From Dryomyza anilis (taxonomy: Eukaryota > Arthropoda > Insecta > Diptera > Dryomyzidae), in contig OX638130.1 in NCBI GenBank assembly GCA_951804985.1, positions 80,904,583 to 80,968,582 on the forward strand: 64,000 nucleotides of DNA, in the 5' to 3' direction. The translations under genes were made by a program, and so were the position numbers. Shown here in pieces: positions 1 to 10,208 of this stretch; within the stretch, counting starts at the first letter, position 1, and each line of letters starts with the position of its first letter. The notes beneath the pieces were generated by a model that worked only from the letters and a program-made list of their open reading frames with translations, was not told the DNA's origin and made no database searches.

Positions 1-829
1 GACACTTTTTGTGTGTGTAGTGTATATATCCAGCTATATAAAATTTAAAAAAAATGTTTATATGTTTCCCTTGAAAACTAATATCGCACGCAAAGAGAAA
101 TGTCGTTCCTCACAAACGATAAATTACCCGAGTGGAGAATTTGCTTAGGATAAGAAGAGTACCTGTTCGGGGAATACTGAAAATTAATCAGGTCGGAATC
201 AGGTATAATCAGGAACTGAAACTGATTTCAGGAACTGATTTTAAACGTGACGAACTTTAAAATTTCATACTAAATACTAAGAATTTTTGATATTTCCTGA
301 TCAGGTTACCTGTTGACGGTATGTCGAAAAAAACAAAAAAATAAATTTTTATTTCTCAATTTCTATTCATTCCATTTTTCTCACTTTTTCATTTCACATA
401 ATGCATGGCAATATGAATTAACAGCATAACTCAAGATATGTTCAAATTGAGTTATTAATACCATCGTAATCCTGATATACGAATTCATTTTGTATCAAAT
501 TTTGATACTGATCCTTCTTATCGTTTCTGAGATACACGCAAAAAGACATTAAAGCATATATACTTGTTATTAAATATTTACTTTTATTACCAAACAAACG
601 TTGGAAAAAATTCTAACAAAAACATTTTGCAGACATTTATTTTATTTAAGTTTTTCATAAATTTGCAAATATAATTTTTAAAAATAATTTTCGGAATCAG
701 TTGTAAAGCTTAAACATGCTGTCCTGAAAAGTTCAAAAAATAGACTTATGATTTTATTTCATATTGCCACAGACTTTAACAATTGTATAAAATGTTTTAT
801 ATTTCAGTTGTCACAAGCTGGCACCGAAC
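1..829. other. AT-rich sequence, no gene
   Basis: No coding or RNA gene seen. Positions 150-310 contain several imperfect copies of ATCAGGAACTGA and its complement. Similar words recur near 1452-1540 (CTGATCAGG, CCTGATAC), so this could be the decayed ends of an inverted-repeat transposon around the SINE, but I cannot define its termini. Confidence 0.4.
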
Positions 830-900
830 TTCGTTCTTGTCTGAGATGAGAACTCAGATCTTGTACCCGGGAGGTGCAGGTACGAATCCCAGAAGAAACA
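830..900 (+). repeat. Possible tRNA-like SINE remnant
   Basis: About 70 GC-richer bases in AT-rich surroundings end in GGTACGAATCCC, close to the RNA polymerase III B-box consensus GGTTCGANNCC, followed by a T-rich run. No convincing A box lies upstream, so this is probably a decayed tRNA-derived repeat and not a tRNA gene. Confidence 0.3.
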
Positions 901-1115
901 TTTATTTCTTTTTTTAATTCTGTAAACTAAAAATGTCAAAATTATATTATTTTGTATTGTATAGACTAATAAGATAAAAACAGTTATTAGAAATTTTATT
1001 TAGTGAGAAATGTGAGATTTTTAATTTATTAAGTCAAAGTGGTCCTTAATAAGAACAGATACGAAATTAGTTAGTTTTCGGTATTAAAGGATAGATCCCG
1101 TATTGAAGGAGAGAG

Positions 1116-1127
1116 TATGACTATACT
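1116..1127. repeat. Left target-site duplication of SINE
   Basis: TATGACTATACT precedes the SINE and is repeated exactly at 1439-1450 after its ATT tail. This marks a retroposition event and fixes both ends of the element. Confidence 0.9.
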
Positions 1128-1438
1128 AGCCGCGGTAGCTTAGTGGTTAGTGCGTTGGACTGCGAGCCGAAAGGTCCCCGGTTCAAGCCTGGACTGGGGC
1201 TAACAACACCTTTTCATAGAAACATTTTTCTATACCGCGCTACCACTCGGCAGTAAATGGCAAACCTCCGAGAGTAAAAACATTGCCTATGAAAAGCTCT
1301 CACCCGCCGTTCGGATTCGGCAATAAACTGTAGGTCCCACCACTTTGAGTACAAATATAACACGCACAGCTCAAAATGGTGAGAGAGCTCGGCCTAGGTT
1401 CTTATAGAACTGTAGTGCCAAACTATTATTATTATTAT
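1128..1438 (+). mobile_element. tRNA-derived SINE, full length, (ATT)n tail
   Basis: The 5' head is tRNA-like: an A-box-like TAGCTTAGTGGTTAG at 1136-1150 and a B box GGTTCAAGCC at 1180-1189. A tRNA-unrelated body of about 200 bp follows, then the tail GTAGTGCCAAAC and (ATT)n. The element is flanked by a perfect 12-bp target duplication. Partial or interrupted relatives lie at 10096-11250, 11405-11450, 48497-50512 and 56170-56225. Its last ~45 bp match the 3' end of the LINE-containing insertion at 9026-9870, so it was probably mobilised by that LINE's machinery (inference). CGCCG at 1305-1309 is the intact form of the site at which Transib-like elements inserted in two sister copies. Confidence 0.88.
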
Positions 1439-1450
1439 TATGACTATACT
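1439..1450. repeat. Right target-site duplication of SINE
   Basis: Exact second copy of TATGACTATACT; its first two bases overlap the last repeat of the ATT tail. Confidence 0.9.
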
Positions 1451-3056
1451 TTTAAAATACTGATCAGGAATACATAAAGTTTCCTTATGTAGGAGAAACT
1501 TGTCTCAACCTGACACTACCCTGATACTAAATGAGGTTTTCATGAATAAATTTTCACTCGGGTAGGCAAAATAACATCGTCTGTAGATTTATTTTACGGG
1601 TAACATTGTTTGTACCAAGGATTGAAACCTAATCGAATAACGGATTCGATTTCGGTTTCCGTTTTCTTCCTCGTTTCTGTTTCGGTTACGGTTTCGGTTT
1701 TCAGTTTTTATAACGAAACGGTTTCGGTATACCGGTTCCAAGTTACGGTTTCGGTTTTGATTTCGGTTTTTGTATAAAAGTTATTTTTTGTCCATATTGT
1801 CTTGAACAATAAAATATATTATACTAATACAAGTACCAAATACAAAATCACTATACATCTTGTGATGCGGACGAGACTATTTTAAAAACAATTCAACGAG
1901 ATTGACTTTATTTTTACATTTGTCAAGTTTTAAATTTTAAATACAAAACATAGTCAAGAATTTGTCAAAAATTAAAATAAGTAAAATAATCACAGCCACA
2001 TAAAGTTTTTATATTAAAACTTGACACTCATAAAAATATATATATTGTACAGGCACATATGCAAATTTATCACAAAAAAGCGATATTTTGTTATTACTAG
2101 TGATGTTCAAAAATGGAATGGAACAACAATGGAAAGCGGCAAAATATTTATGAACGTGAACCAGAGAGTATCCGGTTTCGCTGCCACTTTTGTCAAATAA
2201 ATTCAAACATTGGTTATGTGGAAATTGAAACGAAAATGTTGTCAACAGACACATTTTCAAATCAATATTCTGATGTTTTCTGCCACATTTAAAATAATTG
2301 AAATTTATTAGGAGTTGAATTGCAATATATCGTTGTAAGTTTGGTTGCAAATTATCCGCGGACAGATCCAGTTTTGTGCACTGTTTTCTTCTGTTAACTT
2401 CAATCTGTAAAATTCCACTTCCACATAACCAATGTTTTCGGCAGCAACGCCAGCAAACTCGGAAGGGAATCTCTATTAAAAATATATACTCTTTGCGTGA
2501 ACATTAATGAAGATGTTTGTTTTTATTTTATTTATTTTGTTTTCCTAGGCTAAAGAATATAAGCATCTTAAAAATAAGGTATGTGAAGCACTTTTGAAGC
2601 GGTAAATAGCTTCAAAATTGCTTCAAAAGTTGCTTCAAAAAGATAAAATAGACAAAACAATGTTGTTTTTCTTCGCAAGTTCGTACATCGATTGTGCATA
2701 TGCACTGTGTTATCCACATTATTATTTTTGCTTTACTTTTATACATAGTTTTTTTGTTAATTGTAAAATCATGAAGTTTTTCTTAAGTTAACTTCTATGT
2801 GCATTATTTCATTTAACTTATAAAACAAAACAAAATAATATATGATCATTTTCACAGTGTACCTCATTTTGCTGATATTGCTTTTTGTGTTTTTGTTTTT
2901 TTCACAAATCAGCTGATTCGTTTGAAAGTACAAAACAAAAATGAGAATAAAGCAGCATCCAAGCTTTTGATGGAATTTTTGGCGGGAAATTTTGTGTACC
3001 ATAAAGAAAACTTATTGTTGTTGCTAACTAGATGGCTGTACTAGATACTTACATGT
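1451..3056. other. Unrecognised sequence with a CGGTTT-rich patch
   Basis: Positions 1616-1775 begin CAAGGATTGAAA and then carry degenerate copies of TTTCGGTTTCGG. The same start word in reverse complement ends the block at about 25755, and similar CGGTTT clusters occur at 14650-14935 and 23998-24200. This suggests the end of a repeat family (hAT-like start word, uncertain). Around 2590-2640 GCTTCAAAA recurs several times. Open frames in 2009-2350 and 2769-3002 show no recognisable protein. Confidence 0.35.
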
Positions 3057-3150
3057 AGTGTGGTGTCATGCGACTGTCTGTTATCATGCGTATGTCCATT
3101 GTCATGCGTCTGTCTGTAGTCTTGCATCTGTTTGTTGCCATGCGATGATA
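3057..3150. repeat. Short degenerate tandem repeat, ~21-bp unit
   Basis: Four to five imperfect copies of a unit like TGTCATGCGTCTGTCTG follow one another. No known element recognised. Confidence 0.6.
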
Positions 3151-3684
3151 CACGATAACAATGGAGAGTTGTCATTGGGAAAGTGTGTGTATGTATCGTA
3201 ATTCGTTATTGTTGTACTCTTTTCTTTCTGTTAATGTTCGATTTGTTGCGTTTGAATTTGTGTTCGCAAAGATAAATGTTACCCTGCAAGATAGTGTGTG
3301 TGTTCTTTTGACATACGGTACGTATAACGTACGGATTTTTAATCTCTGAAGAAAACAGAAATATGCCTATATTATTTAAAAAATAAAAAATGTTCCTCCA
3401 AAAAATCTATAACAAGCATGGATGCTGTGGTCACATTTTCTTTTTGCTGCACTTTCAAAGCAGAAGCACAAAATGTACACAAACACTAAAAGCAACAGCA
3501 ATCAAAATTAGGTACACTTTTAAAATGATTATATATTAAAAATATCTCAGTCTTAGTTTTTTTTTAGTTGTATACAATTTGCCGCTAAATAAGTGATTCG
3601 ACGGACGACGAATAGCCCAAGCGTAGTGAAGAAAAAAGAAAAAATAGCTTTGTCTATTTTGTGCTTGGAGTTGCATGTGTTTTT
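3151..3684. other. No gene seen
   Basis: A short open frame at 3161-3349 and one starting at 3593 have no recognisable domains; the second runs into the DINE element. Nothing else supported. Confidence 0.5.
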
Positions 3685-4400
3685 TATACCCTACACTAAG
3701 AGTGAAAGGGTATATTCAGTTTGGTACGCCGTTTGTAACACCCAGAATGAAGCATCTCCGGTATGGAAAAGTATATATATTCTTGATCAGCATGACCTCC
3801 TGAGTCGATTTAGCGATGTCCGTCTGTCCGTCTGTCTGCCCGTCTGTCTGTCTGTTGAAATCCCTACTACTTTTAAAATTGAAGAGCTAGATAAATGAAA
3901 CTTATAACTTAGATTACTAATATACCTACGCTGTATGTGCGAAAATCTGTATGGCGAGATCGCTCCATTGTGACCTATGATCCGACCACTTATGTTCAAA
4001 TACCTCATATAAAATGTACATATAAAGATCAATTTTTATGTATACGTGCTTAGGTAAACTTTTTTGGTCAAATATATATTGACATCATGCTCAAATATAT
4101 GATAATAATGTTTTCCGGTGAAAAGACTTGTGGTTCACAAAAAAAAAATCGAAATTCGGTACACCTACCCATTTGTAAATATGGGTATCAAATGAATGGA
4201 AATTCTTCAGCGATTGAATGTTTGTAGTTATTTTCAGGATTCGTATACCCTGGTGACCTATATATCACTTTGAATGGTAACCACACATATGTGTAGGGTA
4301 TTTATAGTCGGCTTAGACCGACTATAATTTTGATAATCCTAACTATCATAATTACACCTACTTTAAAATTTCCCATGTGATCTAACCTTCCCAACTGGTT
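3685..4400 (+). mobile_element. DINE-1/mini-me-like element, family A, full length
   Basis: The 5' end TATACCCTACAC is answered near the 3' end by GTGTAGGGTA (4291-4300), a subterminal inverted repeat. The core TATATATTCTTGATCAGCAT is followed by a (GTCY)n array (3818-3855). Near the 3' end TATAGTCGG-CTTAGA-CCGACTATA forms a 9-bp hairpin at about 4304-4327. The tail ends CCTTCCCAACTGGTT. These are the known hallmarks of dipteran mini-me/DINE-1 elements, now regarded as non-autonomous Helentrons. Close copies: 29924-30543, 44533-45234 and 57629-58322, all on the other strand. It has no coding capacity; open frames crossing it are artefacts. Confidence 0.85.
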
Positions 4401-4938
4401 TAATTTGCCTTTTATAATAAAAAAACATATTTTATATAATTTTTTAATTTATTAATTTATTATTTTTTTTTATTTTAATAATTTATTTTTAATTTTTTGT
4501 TATTTAATCATTATTTTGTTGTCCATTTTTGTCTTTGTCCGTCTTCTCTTCTTATATACCTGACCAATAATCAGGTTCTACAAACAGCCATTATCCATCG
4601 ACATCGCTATGATTTAGTGCTAATCTTCAACATATACAAAATCTAAGAAAGAAGTTGAGGATTATATTACGATCATTCGTTTCAATATTACAGTTTTAAA
4701 TTTTATAGTTTGAATGTTTTGCTCACATAATCTAACAGTTTGGAAGTATTGCTCGCAGAAGTACGCAACATTCCAAGTGAAATAAATGTTTTAAATTTTG
4801 TTTGTTTCTTACAATTTTACTTTAATATAAATATTAACTGCATTTCTCGCAAAAGTATTTTGGCATACATTGGGGGGCATACTACTTTTTGTGATAAACG
4901 TTTTTTTACAACAAACGTGTAAACTATTTCAAGCAAGG
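4401..4938. other. AT-rich, no gene
   Basis: Low-complexity A/T runs occupy 4420-4510. From 4690 there are words such as TTGCTCGCA that resemble the degenerate array at 5990-6160. Nothing coding supported. Confidence 0.4.
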
Positions 4939-6222
4939 TTAGAACAAACGAAATTCGTGTGCCACAAAAGAAATTCTATTGGCACAAACGATCTTTTTAT
5001 TTCTATGAGTGCGACTGAAATGTAAAGGATAGCTTTAATTTTAAAATATATATTTTTCTTAAACATAATATTTGAACTATGACGTTTCTTCATGCAATTT
5101 GATGCAATCAACATTAATTCAACATTTACTTGATTTGATAATTCATGTGTGTGCTTTTAATTAAAGCACTGAACTAAATGATTACAATAGCTGAATGTTG
5201 TATGTACAACGGACAACATTAAGAAATCTTCATATAATAATAATTGCATTTAAATTAAAATTGCATTCAGTAATACTGCATCCACACTGACATATTGTCA
5301 TCCAACTTGATGGCCAACGCATTACAAGAACAATAACGACAACCATTAAACGAACCACGCGCATTAACTCAGCAAACTAACGACTGACCAGAGAGAATGG
5401 AGTAGTCTGTCTGTCTGTCAGAAGTCAACATATCAGTCCGACCACATTTAAGACTACAAGAGTCCACATTGCATGCCCTCGGTGTTCGTACGGTTTGCCC
5501 TTTTATGGTTAATGAATTGAAATCGCACAGAAATTCACCAAAAATATTACAAAATGCAGTCCTCAATGTCTTTCTTACTGAAGAACAACTGACAACAACC
5601 CATTCCACAATTTAATGTGCACGAAATAAGAAAAATATCCTCTCTTTTAGTATGACATAAACATTTCTCGAATCTCGTCATATCGGAAATAACTGGATTT
5701 CTTATGTATCGTGATATTGACAACATTTAGGTTATATTTTGAAGTACAAACGAGTTTGAGAATACATTTTAAACTACTTTTATTACCTTAAATTTAAACG
5801 ATTATGGTAAGCCTGATCAAGTTGATCTTGTACTATGATTAGATATTGTAAAATTATGTCAATTCTATTTACACATTCGCATATAATTATGTTTTAGTGA
5901 TGCCACATTTGTACTAATTATTGCAAACAATTCAAATATCATTGTTTACCAAAAATAATAATATTAATGTTTCGAACAATAAATTAAGTGTTTGCTCTAA
6001 ATGCCCCAAATAATATTTTCGTGTTTCATCCACATATTTATAATGTTTTCCAAATGTTTATAGCGTTTCCTTCTAAAAATTTTAAGTGTTGCCAAAAATG
6101 TGTAGTGTTTCTCACAAGTAGTGTTGCTCACAAATATTTGTAGTGTTTGAGAAGCTATACGATTTCTGGGGCAAACAATAATTATATAATTGTCTTGTGG
6201 GCAAACTTAGTGTTTGTTCTAA
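4939..6222. mobile_element. Possible inverted-repeat element with TTAGAACAAAC ends
   Basis: TTAGAACAAACGAAATTCG at the left faces TTAGAACAAACACTAAG read from the right end, and GTGCC/TTGCCC follows in both. No clear target duplication found. The right third (5990-6160) is a degenerate array of GTGTTTC-TCACAA-like words spaced about 30 bp. The middle (5160-5640) is GC-richer; an open frame on the minus strand at 5369-5608 has no recognised domain. Confidence 0.35.
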
Positions 6223-6263
6223 GAAATCGCATATATTTATTATTAAGTTTAAACATTGGTAAA

Positions 6264-6306
6264 ATAAAAACTGGTAATGATACACTCATTCATTACCAGT
6301 TTTTAT
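6264..6306. repeat. Perfect 17-bp hairpin
   Basis: ATAAAAACTGGTAATGA at 6264-6280 is followed after a 9-base loop by its exact reverse complement at 6290-6306. It could be a microRNA-like stem, a transposon palindrome or a chance fold; no flanking gene helps decide. Confidence 0.8.
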
Positions 6307-7327
6307 TTATGAGTAATAATTGAAGTAGCATTTTTTAAAATGTCCTTGGGAAGCATTTTAAATGTTTTTAAGAAATATATTATTATTTTATTCAAATACT
6401 AAAATTGTGTAAATGTTTACCATAAGCCATTTCTATTTACGACTAAAGCTAAGTATTTATGGCATGCTATAGACTTATATTAGAAGTCTTTCAAAAATAT
6501 AGCATAATAACCCTTCCAGCACGAATGGAATAAATAATTTTAACTATGTTATTTGGCGCTGATGTGCTAAACTTAGTAACCTTAAAGTATTCATGTTTTG
6601 GAGTTAAATCACGTAAATGCTTCAAATACTTCAATGGCCAAACATTTTGAAAAAATATAAAGATACTGTGACACAATCGAATTTTCGTAGGGATCTGCTG
6701 TAACATTTTTATTTAAATTTTTAATTTCGCCAACCATCTATCCAACTGTTGATCCAATCATTTGACCATCATAGCTTGATTTAACCTCTGATATGTTTTT
6801 ATTTCATTCATTACAATTTGCACGTTTTTAAGTTTCCTTAAATCACATTTCCGCGTAAAGTATTTTTTTTTCAACAAACACATATTTTATATAATTTTTT
6901 ATTTTTCAACTGAATAATGGATGAGTTGACGATGATACCGACTGCATGACTGAGGAAGGCGCACAGCGGGTTTTAAACATTCTCCGGGTGCGACGCGGCG
7001 TGTGTGTGATTTTAAAGTGTTTAATAAGCTTTTTGTTTGAGCAAGTTGGCCAAGTTGGTCGGATTAACTTGGTCACTTGGTTGTGCTGTGGTAGTAGCCA
7101 GAGTCGGTTGATGAATTCAGTGCAGGGCAAGTGCATTGGACATGGAATTATAAGTTTATTTTCATCATTAAAGTCAATAAAAAAGTACGAATTGCTACAA
7201 CTGTATGGCCCCAACGCACGAGAAGTATATTTTTGTCAGTACGACTCTATATCCTTTATGTATTTAAGTACTATAACTTTTTCTGTTCGCTTTATATAAT
7301 TATATATGCTGCACTTTAAACTTAGCA
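6307..7327. other. No recognised feature; GC-richer island 6900-7230
   Basis: The first 600 bp are AT-rich. Positions 6900-7230 are less AT-rich, with overlapping open frames on both strands (plus 6946-7299, minus 6906-7214) but no recognisable domain, signal peptide or homology I can name. It may be non-repetitive host DNA. Confidence 0.35.
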
Positions 7328-7339
7328 TATATATTACTA

Positions 7340-9002
7340 GATAGATAAGACGCCTGACCGGAGGTTTAAAGACCGGACCCTCTTCCTGCCAGGACGATGA
7401 CGGGAATCTAGTAACAGATGTCCAGGTTACACTGAGATTATGGAGAGAGCACTTCTCTGATCTTCTAGCAGACGATGATGACAACTATAGATGGAGAAGA
7501 CAGCTTGACAACCCCAGTTGCTGACGACGGCGTTGACATACCGCCGCCTGACCGTGAAGAGGCCATCAACAGGCTGAAAAACAACAAAGCCGCAGGATCG
7601 GATGGTCTGCCTGCTGAGTTGTTAAGACCGGAGGCGATGAGCTCATAACGAGCATGCACCAGCTCATAAGCAGAATATGGTCAGATGAAAGCATGCCTAG
7701 CGAATGGGATCCTTAAGATGGCGGATCCCACGATACGCGCCAACTACCGTGGGATAAGTCTCCTCAACATCGCGTATAAAGTTCTAACGAGCGTATTATG
7801 TGAAAGACTGAAGCCCATCGTCAACAGACTGATTGGATCTTATCAGTGCGGCTTCAGACCTGGCAAGTCCACCATAGAACCGATTTTCACATTGCGCCAA
7901 GTCCTGAAAAAGACCAAAGAGAGGCAGATCGACACCTACCACCTCTACATCGGCTACAAAGCTGCCTCCGACAGTCCGATACCTGCGAAACTTGTAAGGC
8001 TTTGCAGGATGACCCTGAGCGACACACGTTGCTCAGTGAGAATTGGAAACAACCTCACCGATACGTTTAATACCGAACGAGGTTTCAGACAAGGCGATTC
8101 CCTATCGTGTGACTTCTTCAACCTAATAATGGAGAAGATTGTAAGAGCTGCATAACTCCATCACAATGGCACTATCTTCAACAAGAGTTCCATGCTGCTT
8201 GGGTACGCTGATGATATCGACAACATTGGGCAGAGCGTACGAGCAGTCAGTGCAGCATTCTCCAGTTTGGAGAGGGAATCGCGTCGAATGGGTCTTACGG
8301 TGAACGAGGACAAGACGAAGTACCTAGTGTCAACAAACAAAGAGTCCCGGCGTCTTGGACAACACGTCACTATTGACAATCACAACTTCGAAGTTGTGAA
8401 GGACTTCGTATACCTAGGAACCAGCATCAACAAGCATCAAGGCCGAAAAATAACTCTTGCCAACAGGTGTTACTTTGGACTCAGTAGGCAATTGAGGAGC
8501 AGAGCCCTCTCTCGACGGACAAAAATTACGCTTATAAGTCGCTCATCATTCCAGTCCTCCTCTATGGCGCTGAGGCATGGACGCTTGCCAACACTGATGA
8601 GCGAGCTTTAGGAGCGTTCGAGAGAAAGATTCTTCGGAAAATCTATGGCCCGATATGCGTTGAAAACGAGTACAGAATCAGATGGAACGACGAGCTGTAT
8701 GAGCTCTACGCCGACATTGACATAGTCAGGCGCATTAAGATCCAGCGCCTACGCTGTCTTGAACATGTCGAGCGTATGGATGAAAGCGCTCCAGCAAAAA
8801 AAGGTGTTCAATTCTGTACCCAGTGGTGGTCAACGTAGGAGAGGGCGTCCGAATCGCCTTGGAGCGACCAAGTGCGAGACAACCTGACAACACTTGGAGT
8901 GCAAAACTGGCGCCAGCGCGCGCAATGCAGAAGCGACTGGCAAGAGGTGATTGCTTCGGCCGAAACCCATCATGGGTTGTAATGGCCAAATAAGTAAGTA
9001 AG
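7340..9002 (+). mobile_element. LINE (non-LTR retrotransposon), 5'-truncated insertion
   Basis: The insertion is bounded by a perfect 12-bp duplication TATATATTACTA (7328-7339 and 9003-9014). It starts inside ORF2 before the RT domain and ends in a short TAAG-repeat tail at about 8988-9002. The encoded endonuclease-RT is of a type widespread in insects (signature region ANRCYFGLSRQLRSRALSRR). Clade placement (RTE-like or other) needs a phylogeny. The opposite-strand copy at 9026-9870 belongs to the same family. Confidence 0.85.
7400..8960 (+). pseudogene. Decayed LINE reverse transcriptase (ORF2)
   Basis: In order the three frames show: a pre-RT region NLVTDVQVTLRLWREHFSDL (7400-7460); RT fingers NNKAAGSDGLPAELL (about 7578-7625); RANYRGISLLN and SYQCGFRPGKSTI (7738-7875); a short deletion between YKAASDS and IPAKL, which removes part of the palm; FRQGDSLSCDFFN (about 8085-8125); a TAA stop at 8153-8155; the catalytic YADD box (about 8203-8214); then VNEDKTKYLVS and the C-terminal ANRCYFGLSRQLRSR. 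Frameshifts before 7685 and after 8520, the stop and the deletion make it non-functional. In life the enzyme primes reverse transcription of its own RNA at nicked genomic DNA. The intact YADD shows that the decay is in the frame and not in the catalytic motif. No promoter or 5' end is present. Confidence 0.88.
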
Positions 9003-9017
9003 TATATATTACTAAAA

Positions 9018-9025
9018 TCAGAATA
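9018..9025. repeat. Target-site duplication TCAGAATA (left)
   Basis: TCAGAATA at 9018-9025 is repeated exactly at 9871-9878, bracketing the minus-strand LINE/SINE insertion as one event. Confidence 0.8.
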
Positions 9026-9870
9026 ATAATAATAGTTTGGCGCTACAGTCCTGTATAGAACTTCGGCCGAGCTCTGTTTTCATCCATTCGTTCGACATGA
9101 CCTAGCCAGCGAAGCCGCTGGATCTTGATGCGCTTGACTATGTCAATGTCGTCGAATAACTCATACAGCTCGTGGTTCATCCTGATTCGATACTCGTTAG
9201 CAAAGCAGATAGGGCCAAAGATTTTACGGAGAATCTTTCTCTCGAACGCTCCCAGTACTCTCTCATCGGTGGTGGCCAGCGTCCATGTTTCTGCACCATA
9301 AAGTAGGACGGGCATGATGAGTGACTTGTAGAGCGTTTTTTTTGTCCGGCGAGAGAGGGCTCTGCTTCTCAATTGCCTACTGAGCCCAAAGTAGCACCTG
9401 TTGGCAAGAGTTATTCTCCGTTTGATCTCCACGCTGACGTCGTTGTTGCTGTTTACGCTGGATCCCAGATAGACGAAGTCCTTCACAATGTCGAACTTGT
9501 GGGTGTCAAAATCAGCTTTTTGTCCAAGACGCACGGACTCTTTTTTGCTTGTTGACACAAGGAACTTCGTCTTGTCCTCGTTCACCGCTAGACCCATTCG
9601 ACGCGACTCTTTCTCCAATCTGGAGAATGATGCGCTGACTGCTCGTGTGCTCCTGCCAATGATATCAATATCGTCGGCATATGCGAGCAGCATGACACTT
9701 TTGTTGAGGATAGTGCCGCTTTGACGGAGTTCGGCAGCTCGAACTATTTTCTCCATCAATAAGTTAAAAAAGTCGCACGATAGGGAGTCACCCTGTCTGA
9801 AACCTCGTTCGCTATGAAATGGCTCGGAGAGGTCTTTTCCTATTCTCACTGAGCAACGTGTGTTGCTCAG
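9026..9870 (-). mobile_element. LINE/SINE-tail chimera, 5'-truncated
   Basis: Read on the minus strand the insertion starts inside LINE ORF2 (9870) and runs to GHVERMDEN. It then passes, within one codon stretch, into GAGCTCGGCC...CTGTAGCGCCAAAC(TATT)n at 9072-9026. That last part matches the final ~45 bp of the SINE at 1128-1438, not the 3' end of the sister LINE at 7340-9002. One 8-bp duplication flanks the whole unit, so body and tail moved together. Either a LINE subfamily really ends in this tail, making it the SINE's partner, or a template switch joined them. Confidence 0.82.
9043..9870 (-). pseudogene. LINE reverse transcriptase fragment with open frame
   Basis: This minus-strand frame is open from the 5' truncation point to a stop at 9043-9045. 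It covers the RT palm and C-terminal region: FRQGDSLSCDFFNLLMEKI, the catalytic LLAYADDIDIIGRS, VNEDKTKFLVS, EIKRRITLANRCYFGLSRQ, LLYGAETWTL and IQRLRWLGHVERMDEN. It lacks the endonuclease and RT fingers, so it cannot work as an enzyme; the first ATG at 9849 is internal to the domain. The last ~10 residues and the stop codon come from the SINE-like tail. It is less decayed than the plus-strand copy (no internal stop), suggesting a younger insertion. The product, if made, would be an inactive RT fragment. Confidence 0.88.
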
Positions 9871-9878
9871 TCAGAATA

Positions 9879-10095
9879 CAGTTTCCTAATATTATGAAGA
9901 ATATACTTGAAACAACGACTAGTTTAATTAATTTTAAGAAAAAATGGTTCTCATTAGTAGGAAAGAGTACTTCAAGTAAAATTTACTTATTATCTGAAGT
10001 ATTTGTATATCCCTTGATCTGAGAATATATCATATATACGTTTGGAATTGCTACACCAAAAAAAAAATGGTGAATTAATAGTATATCAATAAATA
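9879..10095. other. AT-rich spacer, nothing seen
   Basis: No gene or repeat recognised; a short run of A at about 10061-10068. Confidence 0.5.
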
Positions 10096-10203
10096 ATAAT
10101 AATAGTTTTGCGCTACAATCATATAAGAACTAAAACCGAGCTCTCGCACCATTTTGAGCTGTACTCAAAGTGGTGGGACATACAGTTTAATGCCTAATCC
10201 GAA

Positions 10204-10208
10204 CGGCG
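10204..10208. repeat. 5-bp target duplication CGGCG of Transib-like element
   Basis: CGGCG before the element faces CGCCG at 11065-11069 after it. Aligning the flanks to the uninterrupted SINE (CGGCG then GGTGAGAG) shows one 5-bp site duplicated, with one later mutation. Confidence 0.72.

Noticed and set aside
1128..1210. A functional tRNA gene
   Set aside because: A and B boxes are present, but the sequence continues into a SINE body and (ATT)n tail with a 12-bp target duplication, and the acceptor stem does not close as in a true tRNA.
3787..4032. A small protein shared with 44900-45202 and 57957-58142
   Set aside because: The shared peptide comes from the conserved middle of DINE family A read on one strand; stops and length differ between copies, and DINE elements are non-coding.
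6906..7299. A host gene from overlapping frames on both strands
   Set aside because: No domain, codon pattern or splice context supports either strand.
9849..9880. A 5' inversion (twin priming) at the LINE start
   Set aside because: The palindromic CTGAGCAACACACGTTGCTCAG is also present, nearly unchanged, in the sister copy at 8017-8038, so it is normal LINE sequence.
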